Part shown: one piece after another, positions 30,104 to 40,283 of the stretch
How the letters are laid out: each line of letters starts with the position of its first letter
Numbering within the stretch: the stretch's first letter is position 1
Source: Secundilactobacillus odoratitofui DSM 19909 = JCM 15043
GTDB lineage: Bacteria; Bacillota; Bacilli; Lactobacillales; Lactobacillaceae
Assembly: GCF_001434895.1 (NCBI RefSeq)
Contig: NZ_AZEE01000001.1
Location: 1 to 64,000, forward strand
Reading direction: 5' to 3'
Length of the DNA: 64,000 bases
Notes under the pieces: model-generated
Seen by the model: only the letters and a program-made list of their open reading frames with translations
Databases searched by the model: none
Told to the model about the DNA's origin: nothing
Program-made: the position numbers and the translations under genes

Positions 30104-31507
30104 TTATTTTTGAGTCTTAATTGGAAAAGTGACCGTAAATGTACTCCCAACACCACGTTGACTGTGCACTGAGATTTGGCCGCCCATCGACTGCACTAAT
30201 TCGGCTACAATGGCCAAACCGAGACCTGTACCACTGACAACCTGTTGGGTACGAGAACTATCAACACGATAAAACCGCTCAAAAATTCTGGCTTGTTCAT
30301 TCTGCGCAATTCCAATACCGGTATCTTGCACCATGATTGACCAATCCTCATTATTCGCTTGATAACTAATCTTGACTTGTCCACCTTCATGATTATATTT
30401 TATCGCGTTAGACATCAAGTTCTTGATAATTTCATCAAGTTTTTTCTCATCGGCACTCACCTTGACATCATCAGAAACCAGATTACTAAAGGTGACCCGT
30501 TTCATGGAAGCAATCTGTTGCAATACTCGAGTTTGTTCGGTCACCATCTCCGCCAGCTTAATCGTTGTCACCTGTTGTTCAGACAATGACTGTGATTCAA
30601 TTCTTGAAATGGCAAGCACGTCTTGGATGAGCTCAGTTAGGCGCTTGCTTTCCCGTTGAATAATTCCTAAAAACTCATCTAGAGTCGCTGGGTCATCCTT
30701 AGCACCACCTAACAACGTTTCAGCAAAGCCAGCGATTGCGGTAACCGGCGTTTTTAATTCATGGGAGGCATTTGAAATAAAGTCCATTTGCATCTTTTCA
30801 ACCGCGTAAATTTCGGTGACATCATACAAAAGCACCAAAATCTGGAAGAAATCTTCAGTTGTCGAAGTGTACACCACCGAGACCTCCACGCGTTTTTCGG
30901 TTGGTACACCGGGCAAGGTGATTACTTGCCGTCTGGACGTCTTATCACTAATCACCTTCCCGATTAATGACACCAACTCAAATTGATGAATGTCTTGTGT
31001 ATAGGGATGACGGTGCGGATTAATTTCGGTCTGCAAAAACTCTGCCATCGCGGCGTTTGCCATCTCCACTTTTCGGTAGCGGTCGATCACCATCACACCG
31101 ATGGGTAAGTAGGCCAACAGTAACCGTAGCTCTTCAGTCTGCTGCGTTTTGGCTCGCAATAGTTTTTGTTGATGCGTCTGTAACCGATTAATGGCCATCG
31201 CCAGTTCGTAGTAGTCGTCATTATGCCGCAATAAAACGTGCGCCGGCTGCTCATCTTTCAGCATACCTTGTACCTTGTGGGTCATCGCATTGATTGGTTG
31301 CTGACGGTGTAAAAAGGCCCAGTTAAATAACCCAACTTCTATAATTGACGCAATCAAATCAAGGAAACCTAACTGGCTGATAGTCGAACCCGTTAACTGA
31401 GAAGCACCTAGCATACGCATGGCGATGAAGATAACTAAAAAGTTAAGCAAAAAAGTGATGCCAAGCTCTAACCCTAACCGTTTCAATAGATGCCTTTGCT
31501 TAATCAT
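30104..31507 (-). CDS. phoR: Phosphate-sensing histidine kinase PhoR (PnpS-like)
   Basis: Membrane sensor kinase of the Pho system, 467 residues. Two transmembrane helices (about 13-30 and 46-66) are joined by a very short extracellular loop, followed by a HAMP-like segment, a PAS domain (about 125-235), the HisKA site with His249 in SNASHELKTP, and the ATPase boxes NLMSNAIKYN, DTGIGI and GTGLGL. The start at 31507 overlaps the end of phoP by eight bases. The tiny outside loop suggests that it senses the Pst/PhoU complex and not phosphate itself. Confidence 0.93.
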   Translation of the reverse strand: MIKQRHLLKRLGLELGITFLLNFLVIFIAMRMLGASQLTGSTISQLGFLDLIASIIEVGLFNWAFLHRQQPINAMTHKVQGMLKDEQPAHVLLRHNDDYYELAMAINRLQTHQQKLLRAKTQQTEELRLLLAYLPIGVMVIDRYRKVEMANAAMAEFLQTEINPHRHPYTQDIHQFELVSLIGKVISDKTSRRQVITLPGVPTEKRVEVSVVYTSTTEDFFQILVLLYDVTEIYAVEKMQMDFISNASHELKTPVTAIAGFAETLLGGAKDDPATLDEFLGIIQRESKRLTELIQDVLAISRIESQSLSEQQVTTIKLAEMVTEQTRVLQQIASMKRVTFSNLVSDDVKVSADEKKLDEIIKNLMSNAIKYNHEGGQVKISYQANNEDWSIMVQDTGIGIAQNEQARIFERFYRVDSSRTQQVVSGTGLGLAIVAELVQSMGGQISVHSQRGVGSTFTVTFPIKTQK

Positions 31508-32210
31508 GTTGGGGTGCCTCGAAACGATAACCAAATCCCCTGACGGTCTTGAGATAGGTCGGATGCTTTGGATCTGGTTCAATTTTGTCTCTCAAGTGAG
31601 AAATATGGATATCAACCATTCTGGTTTGACCGGCATAATCAAACCCCCAAACGCCCTCAAGTAACTGGTCACGTTTTAAAACTTGGTTTGGTCGTTTAAC
31701 TAAGTAAACCAGTAGTTCAAATTCTTTGGGTGTTAGTTTTACCCGTTGTTGATTAACAGTGACACTCACAGTAGCTTGATCGATCATGATCTCACCAACT
31801 CGCAACTGCTGGCTATCATCAAATTCACTATCAGTTGCTGGGCCACCCTGAGTTCGCCGCAAAACTGCCTTAAGCCTAGCTAAAACCTCGCGAGGACTGA
31901 ACGGTTTGGTAATGTAGTCGTCCGCACCCAACTCTAACCCGAACACTTTATCAAATTCATCCGTTTTGGCTGTGATCATGATAATTGGGGTGCTCACTTT
32001 TTCTTGTCGTAGCTGCTTGGTGACTTCGACACCATCTAGTCCGGGTAACATTAAATCGAGTAAAATTGCATCAAAGTGCTTCTCACTGGCTAAGTTAACG
32101 GCGTCATGCCCATTAATTGCCGATTCCACCTCGTAGTTAGCTTTTTCTAAATTATAGGTTAACAGTGTGACAATTGCAGGTTCATCATCAACAACTAAAA
32201 CTCTTTGCAT
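31500..32210 (-). CDS. phoP: Phosphate response regulator PhoP (PnpR-like)
   Basis: OmpR/PhoB-type response regulator of 236 residues: receiver domain with Asp8-Asp9, phosphoacceptor Asp52 (LLDLMLPG) and Lys in the ITAK segment, then a winged-helix DNA-binding domain. Start ATG 32210 with AGGAGGG upstream. It overlaps phoR and lies upstream of the pst operon, whose promoter has its binding repeats. Gene names follow the neighbourhood; other OmpR-type regulators are similar. Confidence 0.93.
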   Translation of the reverse strand: MQRVLVVDDEPAIVTLLTYNLEKANYEVESAINGHDAVNLASEKHFDAILLDLMLPGLDGVEVTKQLRQEKVSTPIIMITAKTDEFDKVFGLELGADDYITKPFSPREVLARLKAVLRRTQGGPATDSEFDDSQQLRVGEIMIDQATVSVTVNQQRVKLTPKEFELLVYLVKRPNQVLKRDQLLEGVWGFDYAGQTRMVDIHISHLRDKIEPDPKHPTYLKTVRGFGYRFEAPQHD

Positions 32211-32219
32211 AGGGCCCTC

Positions 32220-33395
32220 CTAATTTTTAAACATCACAATTCCAATCTCATGCGGTGCACCATCAAAAATGGCAGTTTCGGTAACTTTGTAATCACCTTC
32301 TGGCGTTTGAATCTTTAGCCGGCAATACGTTGGGTTAATCAGCAAAGCCTCATAGAAACCTTGTTCAGAATTAACGGCTTGTCGGTTGCACTCGGTAATA
32401 ATATCACCAACTGAAATGGCCATTTTAGCCGCTGGCGTCCCCGGTTTAATGCCCAGTACCCGGACGCCATGATCAACTTTGGAAAACCAAAACGAACGGG
32501 TTCGATCACGCCAACGCGTCCAAATTAGGCAACCTAGATATGCCAGATAAATAACTAAGAGGCCGGGTACGGCCAGATCGTTCAACTTCAGCGTAACGAG
32601 TCCCAACACAACGGCAATTAGTCCTAAAACTAGAATGTGACGAGCAAGCTGCCGTTCTGCAATCCGCGGCTGTTGTTTAAAGATGGTCAATCGCAATCCC
32701 AAAATAAGCGGAATAAACAGCGGGGTTACAGTAGTGTGACCCATTGCCAAGACTGGCCAAAAGCTCAAATGACTGGTAATCCAATCACCTGGCACCAGAA
32801 TCAAGGTTGGGACGACTAACAATTCATTAAAGGTATAGCCTGCAACTAATTTCCCCCGTTGTTGACTTAATACTTTGGGGGCCGCAAAGCGTCCGCCAGC
32901 AAATCGAACCCAGATACCAAGCCCGATAAAGGCCAACGCGACAAAAATGACTAAATCCGCTACTGGTACGACCGAAAAATTGACACCAAAACTTCGACTT
33001 AACCCAAAATGGTCGAATTTAACGTCAAAGTATTTGACCAAGTCATACAATACCACGGATCCAATTAAAATCGTTGTTGAAAGACCTGCCGCCGGACCAA
33101 TCAAGACGGCAATCAGCGCCAAACTAAGATAAATCAACAGCCACGTCAGCGGGACCGTCACCCCTAAACCAAACGTTACAAGGGAGAGTAAGCAGCCTAA
33201 TGACAAGCTGAGTAGTATGAAGTGTCTGACTTCATACTTGTCCGAATAAACCGCACTGCCAAAGGTCTGCCGTTCTTTTTTAATTCGTCGATTCGAGGTC
33301 CACCATTCTCGAATAAGTCCGATCCACCAGATCGGTTGAGCCACTAAAGTTAAAATTAATAATCCAATTCTCATCACAAACACCCACGTTTTCAT
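32220..33395 (-). CDS. Polytopic membrane protein with C-terminal PDZ domain, MinJ-like
   Basis: A 391-residue protein with about eight hydrophobic segments over residues 1-300 and a PDZ domain at about 305-385 (GIKPGTPAAKMAISVGDII). This layout, and the place near prfB and secA, match B. subtilis MinJ, which ties MinD to DivIVA at the division site. Unlike B. subtilis, it is the first gene of an operon with phoPR. MinJ-like is an inference from topology and neighbourhood; an alternative is a PDZ membrane protein of other function. Confidence 0.65.
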   Translation of the reverse strand: MKTWVFVMRIGLLILTLVAQPIWWIGLIREWWTSNRRIKKERQTFGSAVYSDKYEVRHFILLSLSLGCLLSLVTFGLGVTVPLTWLLIYLSLALIAVLIGPAAGLSTTILIGSVVLYDLVKYFDVKFDHFGLSRSFGVNFSVVPVADLVIFVALAFIGLGIWVRFAGGRFAAPKVLSQQRGKLVAGYTFNELLVVPTLILVPGDWITSHLSFWPVLAMGHTTVTPLFIPLILGLRLTIFKQQPRIAERQLARHILVLGLIAVVLGLVTLKLNDLAVPGLLVIYLAYLGCLIWTRWRDRTRSFWFSKVDHGVRVLGIKPGTPAAKMAISVGDIITECNRQAVNSEQGFYEALLINPTYCRLKIQTPEGDYKVTETAIFDGAPHEIGIVMFKN

Positions 33396-33412
33396 TATCT
33401 GTTCCTAAAAGC

Positions 33413-33421
33413 AGTATAGCA
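33413..33421 (-). promoter_or_regulatory. Extended -10 promoter of the minJ-like/phoPR operon
   Basis: The minus strand carries TGCTATACT, an extended -10, about 18 nt before the start codon. No good -35 is present and the leader would be very short. Confidence 0.45.
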
Positions 33422-33489
33422 TAAACCCCGTGTTGCTTGAGCAACTGTTGGCAAACGATAAGAAAAGACTGATTTAAAATGCTAGGCAC

Positions 33490-33522
33490 AAAAAAAGTCG
33501 AGAACGGCAACCCATTCTCGAC
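33490..33522 (-). terminator. Terminator of prfB
   Basis: An 8-bp stem (33497-33504 with 33515-33522) extended by an inner GG/CC pair is followed on the minus strand by seven T residues. Confidence 0.85.
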
Positions 33523-33592
33523 ACACTGATTGATTTAAACGTAACTACATCAATTGATTCTAGTCGCCATTAAGCGCCCGAATCACTTTTTA

Positions 33593-34709
33593 TCAATCCG
33601 GATTAGACTGCTCCAGTTGATATTGCAGGTAGGCATTGATAAATGGATCTAAATCACCATCCATAACGGCCTGACCGTTACCCGTTTCATAGTTGGTCCG
33701 GTGGTCTTTAACCATCGTATAGGGGTGAAAAACATAGGATCTAATTTGAGAGCCCCAACCAATATCCAGCTGTTCGCCCTCAATCGCGGCTTTTTGCTTA
33801 GCCTTCTTTTCTTCTTCTAATTCATAGAGTTTGGCCTTCAACATATTCATTGCGGTTTGACGGTTTTGGAGTTGAGATCGTTGTGCTTGAGAAGCGACCA
33901 CGATACCGGTCGGCTCATGGGTAATTCGAACTGCCGATGACGTTTTATTGACGTGTTGACCACCAGCACCACTGGCCCGATAAACATCGACCTTTAAATC
34001 AGCCGGATTAATCTCAATATTTACTGAATCATCAAGCTCTGGCAACACGTCGACTGAGGCAAATGAGGTATGTCTTCGACCAGCGGAATCAAACGGTGAG
34101 ATGCGGACAAGTCGGTGAACACCCTTTTCAGAGCGTAAATACCCGTAGGCATTATGTCCAGAAATCATCAAGGTTACTGAACTAATACCAGCAACTTCAC
34201 CCGCTTGATAATCTAACGTTTCAACTTTGAATTGATGTTGATCAGCCCAACGAGTATACATCCGTAATAGCATCGCGCCCCAGTCCTGTGATTCGGTGCC
34301 ACCTGCACCTGGGTGGATTTCAAGAATAGCATTATGACTATCATACGGGCCATTTAACAGTAAATTTAATCGGTATTGCTGCAACTCACCTTTCAAATGA
34401 TCCAGATTGGTCTCTAACTCTAGCTGAACCTCTTGGTCAGGTTCTTCTTCAAGTAACTCAACAGCAACTTGTGCATCAGATAACTGTTGCGTTAATGTCT
34501 CAAATGATTCTGACTTACCCTTAAGCAGATTGGTCTCATCAATTAACTTCTGAGCAGTTTCTTGATGATCCCAAAACCCCGGTTCAGCCATTTTGGCCTC
34601 ATTGATAGCGATGCTTTCATGCAATGCATCTAAGTCAAAGAGACCTCCCAAAGCCAGCAATTTCAGTTGCCATCGCTTTTAAATCGCGTTTAATATCACT
34701 TAATTCCAT
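33593..34709 (-). CDS. prfB: Peptide chain release factor 2, with programmed +1 frameshift
   Basis: Releases proteins at UGA and UAA stops. The gene is read in two frames. The first starts at ATG 34709 (a second ATG at 34712 is possible) with GGAG upstream and runs 24 codons, [20 protein letters not shown] and onward, to an in-frame TGA at 34635-34637. The shift site CTTTGAC (34634-34640) is preceded by the internal Shine-Dalgarno GGGAGG. After a +1 slip, translation continues from Asp to the end at 33593, for 371 residues. The SPF anticodon tripeptide (RISPFDSAG) and GGQ (GAGGQHVNK) are present. Confidence 0.95.
34634..34650 (-). promoter_or_regulatory. prfB frameshift signal
   Basis: Minus-strand CTT-TGA-C with GGGAGG three to four nt upstream is the classic RF2 autoregulatory +1 frameshift site. 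Low RF2 leads to slow termination at TGA and more shifting. Confidence 0.93.
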
Positions 34710-34784
34710 CATAAGCGCTCCATTCATTGTTTTATCGTTACTCATTCCCATCTAGTTTAACGCAATCATTGCGTTGTTGGATAC

Positions 34785-34832
34785 AACAAGGTTCCACCGA
34801 ATCATCGTGAGATCAATCGGTGGAACCTTGTT
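34785..34832 (-). terminator. Hairpin between secA and prfB
   Basis: A perfect 16-bp stem (34785-34800 with 34817-34832) with a 16-nt loop lies 75 nt after secA. The T-tract is interrupted (TTGTTGTAT on the minus strand), so termination may be partial. Confidence 0.6.
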
Positions 34833-34906
34833 TGTTCGAGCGAAACTGTTAGAAAATTAGTTAACTAACTGCTAACGCTGCTTATTGTCGCAATGAATCG
34901 CTAAGA

Positions 34907-37270
34907 TTAACGGGTAATATTTTGACGGATTTCAGACTTCATGAATAAACGAGTGGCATCGTAATCGATATCCGCAATCATTTCTTCAAACATCCGGTAG
35001 CCATCTTGTTGATACTCAACGAGTGGGTTCAATTGGCCATACCCACGAAGACCAATTGAAGTACGCAATTGATCCATCACGTCGATATGATCAGTCCAGT
35101 GTGAATCGACCACTCGTAAAATAACGACCTTTTCAAATTCTAGCATTTGAGCAGGATCATACAATTGTTTTTGCTTTTCTTGATAAACGCCTTCAGCTAA
35201 GTCCATCAAAATTGACTTAATCTGGTCAGCATCTTTATCTTGAAAATCTTCGAGTTTGACTTTGTCAGGACTAACCAGAGCTGAGATAGCAAAGTCCAAG
35301 ATAGTTGAAAGATCCCAATCCTTCTGTTCACCTTGTGTATGAAGGTTAACAACGCGATCGATGGTCCGTTGAATCATTGGCATGATCACCCAACGAAGTG
35401 AGTCATCTTCATTGATGATTTGGTTACGTTGTCCATAGATCACTTCACGTTGCGCACGCATCACATCATCATACTGCAAAACGTTCTTACGAGAATCGTA
35501 GTTGTTCCCTTCAACCCGTTTTTGGGCAGATTCAACTTGACGACTGATCATTCGACTCTTAATGACGGCATCCTCACCATCAACGTTCATCCGTTCCAAG
35601 AAGGCCTTTACCCGATCCGTCCCAAAACGGCGCATTAAGTCGTCTTCAAGTGATAAGAAGAACTGTGTCAAACCAGGGTCACCTTGTCGACCAGAACGGC
35701 CACGAAGTTGGTTATCGATCCGCCGTGACTCGTGTCGTTCAGTCCCGAGCACCACTAGGCCGCCTAATTCACGAACACCCGGTCCAAGCTTGATATCGGT
35801 CCCACGACCAGCCATGTTGGTGGCAATCGTTACGGCGCCACGTTGACCAGCGTTCATGATGATATCGGCTTCCTTGGCGTGGTTTTTAGCGTTCAAAACC
35901 ACGTGAGGAATATTAGCTTCATCAAGTTTTTCAGACAAGTATTCTGAAGTTTCAACGGCAACGGTCCCAATCAGCATGGGTTGTCCCTTTTCATGAAGTT
36001 CTTTAATGCGGTTAACAACTGCATTAAATTTCGCTTCAAGTGTTGGATACAATACATCTGGTTCATCAAGTCGAATAACCGGCTTGTTAGTTGGTACTGA
36101 AATAACTTCCATATTGTAAATTTCACGGAATTCTTCAATTTCAGTCCGAGCAGTACCCGTCATCCCAGAGAGCTTACGATACATCCGGAACAAGTTTTGG
36201 TAGGTAATGTTAGCCATAGTCTTGGACTCTTCTTGAATGTCCACGCCTTCTTTGGCTTCGATGGCTTGATGAAGACCGTCAGAATAACGACGCCCTTCCA
36301 TGACCCGTCCAGTAAAGGAATCCACGATCATGACTTCACCATCTGAGACCACGTAATCTTTGTCACGTAGCATGATAAAGTTCGCTCTTAAGGCCTGATC
36401 CATATGATGCGTCAATGCCGTGTTATCTGTATCGTAAAGGTTGTGCAAGTTAAAGTACTTTTCAGCCTTGGCGATACCCTCTTCAGTCAGTGACACACTC
36501 TTTGATTCCAGGTCGATCTTGAAATCAGTGTCTTCTTGAAGCGTTTTGGCAAACCGGTCAGTCCGTTGATAAAGCTGTGAGGTACCTTCAGCTTGACCAG
36601 AAATAATCAGCGGGGTCCGCGCCTCATCAATTAAAATTGAGTCAACTTCATCGACAATTGCAAAGTTCAATGGTCGTTGCACCATATCTTCTTTGTAGAC
36701 CACCATGTTATCCCGCAAATAATCGAACCCAATTTCTGAATTGGTTGAGTACGTGATATCAGCGTTATAGGCCTCACGCTTTTCTTCTGGTGACTTCTCA
36801 GTCAGGTTTAAACCAACGCTTAACCCTAACCAATTATATAATTCACCCATTTCAGTGGCATCACGTGAAGATAAGTATTCGTTAACCGTTACCACGTGAA
36901 CACCCTTACCTGAAATTGCGTTCAAATAAACTGGCATTGTCGCGGTCAAAGTTTTCCCTTCACCGGTCTTCATTTCAGCAATGTTACCTTCATGAAGAAC
37001 AATACCACCCATGATTTGAACATGGAATGGGTATAAGCCCAAGACCCGTTTAGCACCTTCACGGGCAACTGCAAACGCCTCTGGTAATAAATCGTCTAAG
37101 GTTTCGCCATCTTGATATCGTTTTTGAAATTCTGGTGTTTTTGCTTTAAGTTCATCGTCAGATAAAGCGTCGTACTCTTTAGCGTACGCGTTAACTTTAT
37201 CTGCAAGTTTACTAATTCGTCGAAGTTCGCGCTTATCACTTTCGACCCATCGTTGTAAAAAATTGGCCAT
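34907..37270 (-). CDS. secA: Preprotein translocase ATPase SecA
   Basis: Motor that drives secretory proteins through SecYEG. The 787-residue protein has Walker A MKTGEGKT (about 101), [13 protein letters not shown], the second helicase half with GRSGRQGD, and the scaffold region. It ends shortly after the helical scaffold and lacks the C-terminal zinc-binding CxCxSGx8CH tail found in many SecAs, which is usual for lactobacilli. ATG start at 37270 with GAAGGGA upstream. Between hpf and prfB, as in B. subtilis. Confidence 0.98.
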   Translation of the reverse strand: MANFLQRWVESDKRELRRISKLADKVNAYAKEYDALSDDELKAKTPEFQKRYQDGETLDDLLPEAFAVAREGAKRVLGLYPFHVQIMGGIVLHEGNIAEMKTGEGKTLTATMPVYLNAISGKGVHVVTVNEYLSSRDATEMGELYNWLGLSVGLNLTEKSPEEKREAYNADITYSTNSEIGFDYLRDNMVVYKEDMVQRPLNFAIVDEVDSILIDEARTPLIISGQAEGTSQLYQRTDRFAKTLQEDTDFKIDLESKSVSLTEEGIAKAEKYFNLHNLYDTDNTALTHHMDQALRANFIMLRDKDYVVSDGEVMIVDSFTGRVMEGRRYSDGLHQAIEAKEGVDIQEESKTMANITYQNLFRMYRKLSGMTGTARTEIEEFREIYNMEVISVPTNKPVIRLDEPDVLYPTLEAKFNAVVNRIKELHEKGQPMLIGTVAVETSEYLSEKLDEANIPHVVLNAKNHAKEADIIMNAGQRGAVTIATNMAGRGTDIKLGPGVRELGGLVVLGTERHESRRIDNQLRGRSGRQGDPGLTQFFLSLEDDLMRRFGTDRVKAFLERMNVDGEDAVIKSRMISRQVESAQKRVEGNNYDSRKNVLQYDDVMRAQREVIYGQRNQIINEDDSLRWVIMPMIQRTIDRVVNLHTQGEQKDWDLSTILDFAISALVSPDKVKLEDFQDKDADQIKSILMDLAEGVYQEKQKQLYDPAQMLEFEKVVILRVVDSHWTDHIDVMDQLRTSIGLRGYGQLNPLVEYQQDGYRMFEEMIADIDYDATRLFMKSEIRQNITR

Positions 37271-37437
37271 ACTTGATTCCCTTCTATTAATCGTGTCATT
37301 GTGGTTTTAGCTGTTTTTAAAAATCAATTGATTGCATACCATTAATCAGTCTAACATTTATGGAAAGGATTTAAAACTCATCAGGTAATGATATTTCAAA
37401 AAAATTAGTGATACCGTTTTCAGCACCCCAAAGGAAA

Positions 37438-37471
37438 GGGACCGAAGTCTCACTGCAATGACTTCGATCCC
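37438..37471 (-). terminator. Hairpin after hpf
   Basis: A 12-bp stem with one mismatch (37438-37449 with 37460-37471) follows hpf by 24 nt. On the minus strand the T-tract is CCCTTTCCTTT, so it is a moderate terminator. Confidence 0.6.
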
Positions 37472-37494
37472 TCACACGGTTAAATTCAATTAAA

Positions 37495-38049
37495 TTATTC
37501 TTCGCCTGCTTCAATCAAGCCATAACGACCGTCATTACGACGATAGACGATATTGACGCCTTCGGATTCAGCGTCTTCGTAGATAAAGAAGTCATGCCCT
37601 AGCATATCCATCTGAAGGATTGCCTCTTCATTGTCCATTGGCTTCAAAGAGACGCGTTTCGTACGAACAACCTCTAACTTCGATTCTTCATCCTTAGCGG
37701 GTTCAGCCGTTTCAGGTGTAAATTCGAAGTTCTTAAAGCCCTTTTCACGTGACTTACGGTTGATCTTAGTCTTGTACTTGCGGATCTGACGCTCTAGCTT
37801 ATCCGTCACTAAATCAATACTTGCATATAGATCTGGTGACGTTTCTTCAGCCCGTAAGGTTAGATAAGGGAGTGGAATGGTAACTTCCACCTTTGAATCC
37901 TTATTTTGATAAACCTTCAGATTAACGTGAGCTGTTGAATCGACGCTTTGCTCAAAATACTTCTCAAGCTTACTGATCCGTTTTTGAACGTAATCTCTGA
38001 TTGCCTGAGTGACCTCAATGTTTTCACCACGAATATTGAATGTGAGCAT
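37495..38049 (-). CDS. hpf: Ribosome hibernation promoting factor, long form
   Basis: A 184-residue long HPF: the N-terminal ribosome-binding domain (about 1-100, with many basic residues at IRKYKTKINRKSREKG) and a C-terminal dimerisation domain (about 125-182). It pairs 70S ribosomes into inactive 100S particles in starvation. Start ATG 38049 with GGGAGAG upstream. Upstream of secA, as in B. subtilis yvyD. Its promoter has a cre-like sequence in the spacer. Confidence 0.96.
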   Translation of the reverse strand: MLTFNIRGENIEVTQAIRDYVQKRISKLEKYFEQSVDSTAHVNLKVYQNKDSKVEVTIPLPYLTLRAEETSPDLYASIDLVTDKLERQIRKYKTKINRKSREKGFKNFEFTPETAEPAKDEESKLEVVRTKRVSLKPMDNEEAILQMDMLGHDFFIYEDAESEGVNIVYRRNDGRYGLIEAGEE

Positions 38050-38136
38050 AGAACTTCTCTCCCTTCCACAACAAACAAAAGTTAATTTAAATACACATTA
38101 AATTGGTATTCAAATGTTTGTTTTGTTTATAATTTT

Positions 38137-38165
38137 ATTATAATAGAAAGCGCTACAATACACAA
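38137..38165 (-). promoter_or_regulatory. Promoter of hpf with cre-like sequence
   Basis: TTGTGT (38160-38165) and a consensus TATAAT (38137-38142) are 17 nt apart on the minus strand. The spacer holds agaaagcgctacaa (38145-38158), which shares the AAAGCGCT core of CcpA cre sites but is poor on one side. Confidence 0.6.
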
Positions 38166-38207
38166 TACTTTAGGCCATTGTCGAGATGAATTAAATCATT
38201 AAAGTGA

Positions 38208-38888
38208 TTATCCGTGTGCTAACGTCAGTCCTTTGACGGTTGTTGCACCGGCTTTTTTTAATAAAAGTGCGGCATGTCGAATCGTTCGGCCAGTGGTATA
38301 AACATCATCAACGATTAAAACATTTTTACGATATAGTTGCATTGAATCTACAGCCAACTTAAACGGCTGGGCAGTTGTGAGGCGCTGCTTTCGGTTCTTG
38401 GCGGATTGATGTTGCGCCTTGGTTGCCGAAATCGTGGTGAGGGCACGTAACATTGGTAATTCACCGATTAAACCCTCAACTTGATTAAACCCTCTGGCTG
38501 CTAACGTATCCGGATGGAGGGGAATTGGCACGACCACATCACACTTCGATGCTTGAATTTCTCGTTGAATTTCAAGTTGAAAAACCGTTCGAAGTCGGTA
38601 ATCACCGTTAAACTTATATTGCGACATATACGCCTTCATCGCCGTGTTATACGTGTAACAGGCTCGGTTGCTAAACTCAATTTCAGACGACCAACGTTCG
38701 CAATCCGAACACTTCTTTTGATCGCTTAATCGACCACAGCTTTGACAGCCAAGTTGTGGATCGATTGCAGAGAAAGCTTGGCGACAACGCGTGCAAACTA
38801 TCTGTTCAGTAATTGGTTGAAAATTAATCAGTTGCCAAAGCGTTAATGGTGCCGCTATCTCACGATGGCATAATAAACACATCGTCAT
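38208..38888 (-). CDS. comFC: Competence protein ComFC (phosphoribosyltransferase-like)
   Basis: A 226-residue protein with four N-terminal CxxC zinc motifs (CLLC, CTRC, CQSC, CSDC) and a phosphoribosyltransferase domain with the PRPP motif VLIVDDVYTTGRT near 190. It works with ComFA in DNA uptake during transformation. Start ATG 38888; its ribosome site AAAGGA overlaps the comFA stop, so the pair is coupled. Confidence 0.93.
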   Translation of the reverse strand: MTMCLLCHREIAAPLTLWQLINFQPITEQIVCTRCRQAFSAIDPQLGCQSCGRLSDQKKCSDCERWSSEIEFSNRACYTYNTAMKAYMSQYKFNGDYRLRTVFQLEIQREIQASKCDVVVPIPLHPDTLAARGFNQVEGLIGELPMLRALTTISATKAQHQSAKNRKQRLTTAQPFKLAVDSMQLYRKNVLIVDDVYTTGRTIRHAALLLKKAGATTVKGLTLAHG

Positions 38889-38890
38889 AA

Positions 38891-40234
38891 CTATCCTTTC
38901 TTTAATAAACCAGACCGTCGTGCACGCGAATTAACAAATTTAATTTGTCGATTTGCCTCACGAATTTCTCGCGTATAACAATCAGCAAAAAAACGGACTA
39001 ATCCGGTTGGTGCCGTTTCTTTTCGACCAACTCGACCAGCAATTTGAACTAACGCAGCCGTCGAAAAGACTGGATCATTGGCCCCTATCACGATGACATC
39101 AATTCCTGGAAAAGTAATGCCTCGTTCTAAAATTGTGGTTGTAATTAAGCAATTAATGGCCAGATCTCGCATCAACTGAACTTTTTCGTGACGTTTGGGA
39201 TCTGCGGCGTGAACCGTTTCAAAGCTTAGCTCTGGTATGAGTTGCTTTAGGGCCGCCCCTGTTGGTGCTAGATTGCTGATATGGGGAACAAAAATTAGGA
39301 ATCGATGCTGCTGTCTCATAAGCGACATCAGTGTCTGTCGAATCTGAGATGGCAAACGCCCTTTCTTCAAACGCTTTCGCCAGGCAGGCGTCAACTTCAC
39401 CGTGATTTCTGGTAACGGGTAACCGTGATAGCGCGCTGGTAAGTAACTGACTTGAATACGTCCCTGACGCTGACTTTTTAACAACGCTTGACTGGGTGTG
39501 GCAGTTAGATAGAGGAGCGCACCAGACTGCTTTTTGGCCTGTTGAGCAGCATAGTGAAGGCCATCATCTGCAGCGAATGGAAAGGCATCCACCTCGTCAA
39601 TGACTAACACATCAAAGGCGTGGTAAAATCGGAGTAATTGATGCGTGGTGCAAATCGTCAACTGACAATATTGGTATTGCCCTGGCATATCGCCATAAAG
39701 CGTCACTTGCGGTACCGTAGCAAATGCGGCTTCAAAACGTGGCATTAATTCAAGACAAACGTCAACTCTTGGCGATGCAATGGCGACGCGTAATCCCTGT
39801 GAAAGCGCCCAACCAACGCCTTCAAATAGCATCTCCGTTTTGCCTGCACCAGTCACCGCCCACAGCAAATGATTGCCACCAGTTTGAAAGAAATCCCGAA
39901 TTTCGCGACTGCAGGCCGCTTGAGCCGTCGTTAACTGTCCTTGCCAGGTTAACGGCCTTGGTTGGGGACTGAACTGATTTTCCTCAGGCAAGGACCAAAG
40001 GGATTGATTAGATGTCACCCGCCCTAGTTGAAAGCAATGACAACAGTATGTGGTTTCGTCAGGTAATTGAACTTGATTACGACGACTTTTTTGGCCACAC
40101 CGCTGACAAATACACCAATCACCAGCTTCTAAAATGGCTGGTCTGCCCTTGAGTTTTAGACCAGTTTCACTCAGCTCCGGCTGCGTCACTGAGAGTACTT
40201 GTCGACCGTACAATTGTTGCGGTTTTAAAACCAT
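38891..40234 (-). CDS. comFA: Competence DNA-uptake helicase ComFA
   Basis: DEAD-like ATPase of 447 residues that powers import of single-stranded DNA. The N-terminal zinc finger is CICQRCG...CCHC (about 43-66), followed by Walker A VTGAGKTE (about 131), the DEVD box, TATPS and C-terminal motif VI IAGRVGR. ATG start at 40234 with AAGGTGAT upstream. Intact, so transformation machinery is at least partly kept; the comG and comE genes are not in the window. Confidence 0.95.
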   Translation of the reverse strand: MVLKPQQLYGRQVLSVTQPELSETGLKLKGRPAILEAGDWCICQRCGQKSRRNQVQLPDETTYCCHCFQLGRVTSNQSLWSLPEENQFSPQPRPLTWQGQLTTAQAACSREIRDFFQTGGNHLLWAVTGAGKTEMLFEGVGWALSQGLRVAIASPRVDVCLELMPRFEAAFATVPQVTLYGDMPGQYQYCQLTICTTHQLLRFYHAFDVLVIDEVDAFPFAADDGLHYAAQQAKKQSGALLYLTATPSQALLKSQRQGRIQVSYLPARYHGYPLPEITVKLTPAWRKRLKKGRLPSQIRQTLMSLMRQQHRFLIFVPHISNLAPTGAALKQLIPELSFETVHAADPKRHEKVQLMRDLAINCLITTTILERGITFPGIDVIVIGANDPVFSTAALVQIAGRVGRKETAPTGLVRFFADCYTREIREANRQIKFVNSRARRSGLLKKG

Positions 40235-40283
40235 TCATATCACCTTCCTAGAACTAACTACGCAGAAATGGAGTGTAAATTTT

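Noticed and set aside
33593-34660. prfB as a 355-codon gene starting at 34660
   Set aside because: That start ignores the conserved 24-codon first frame and frameshift site; the true gene starts at about 34709.
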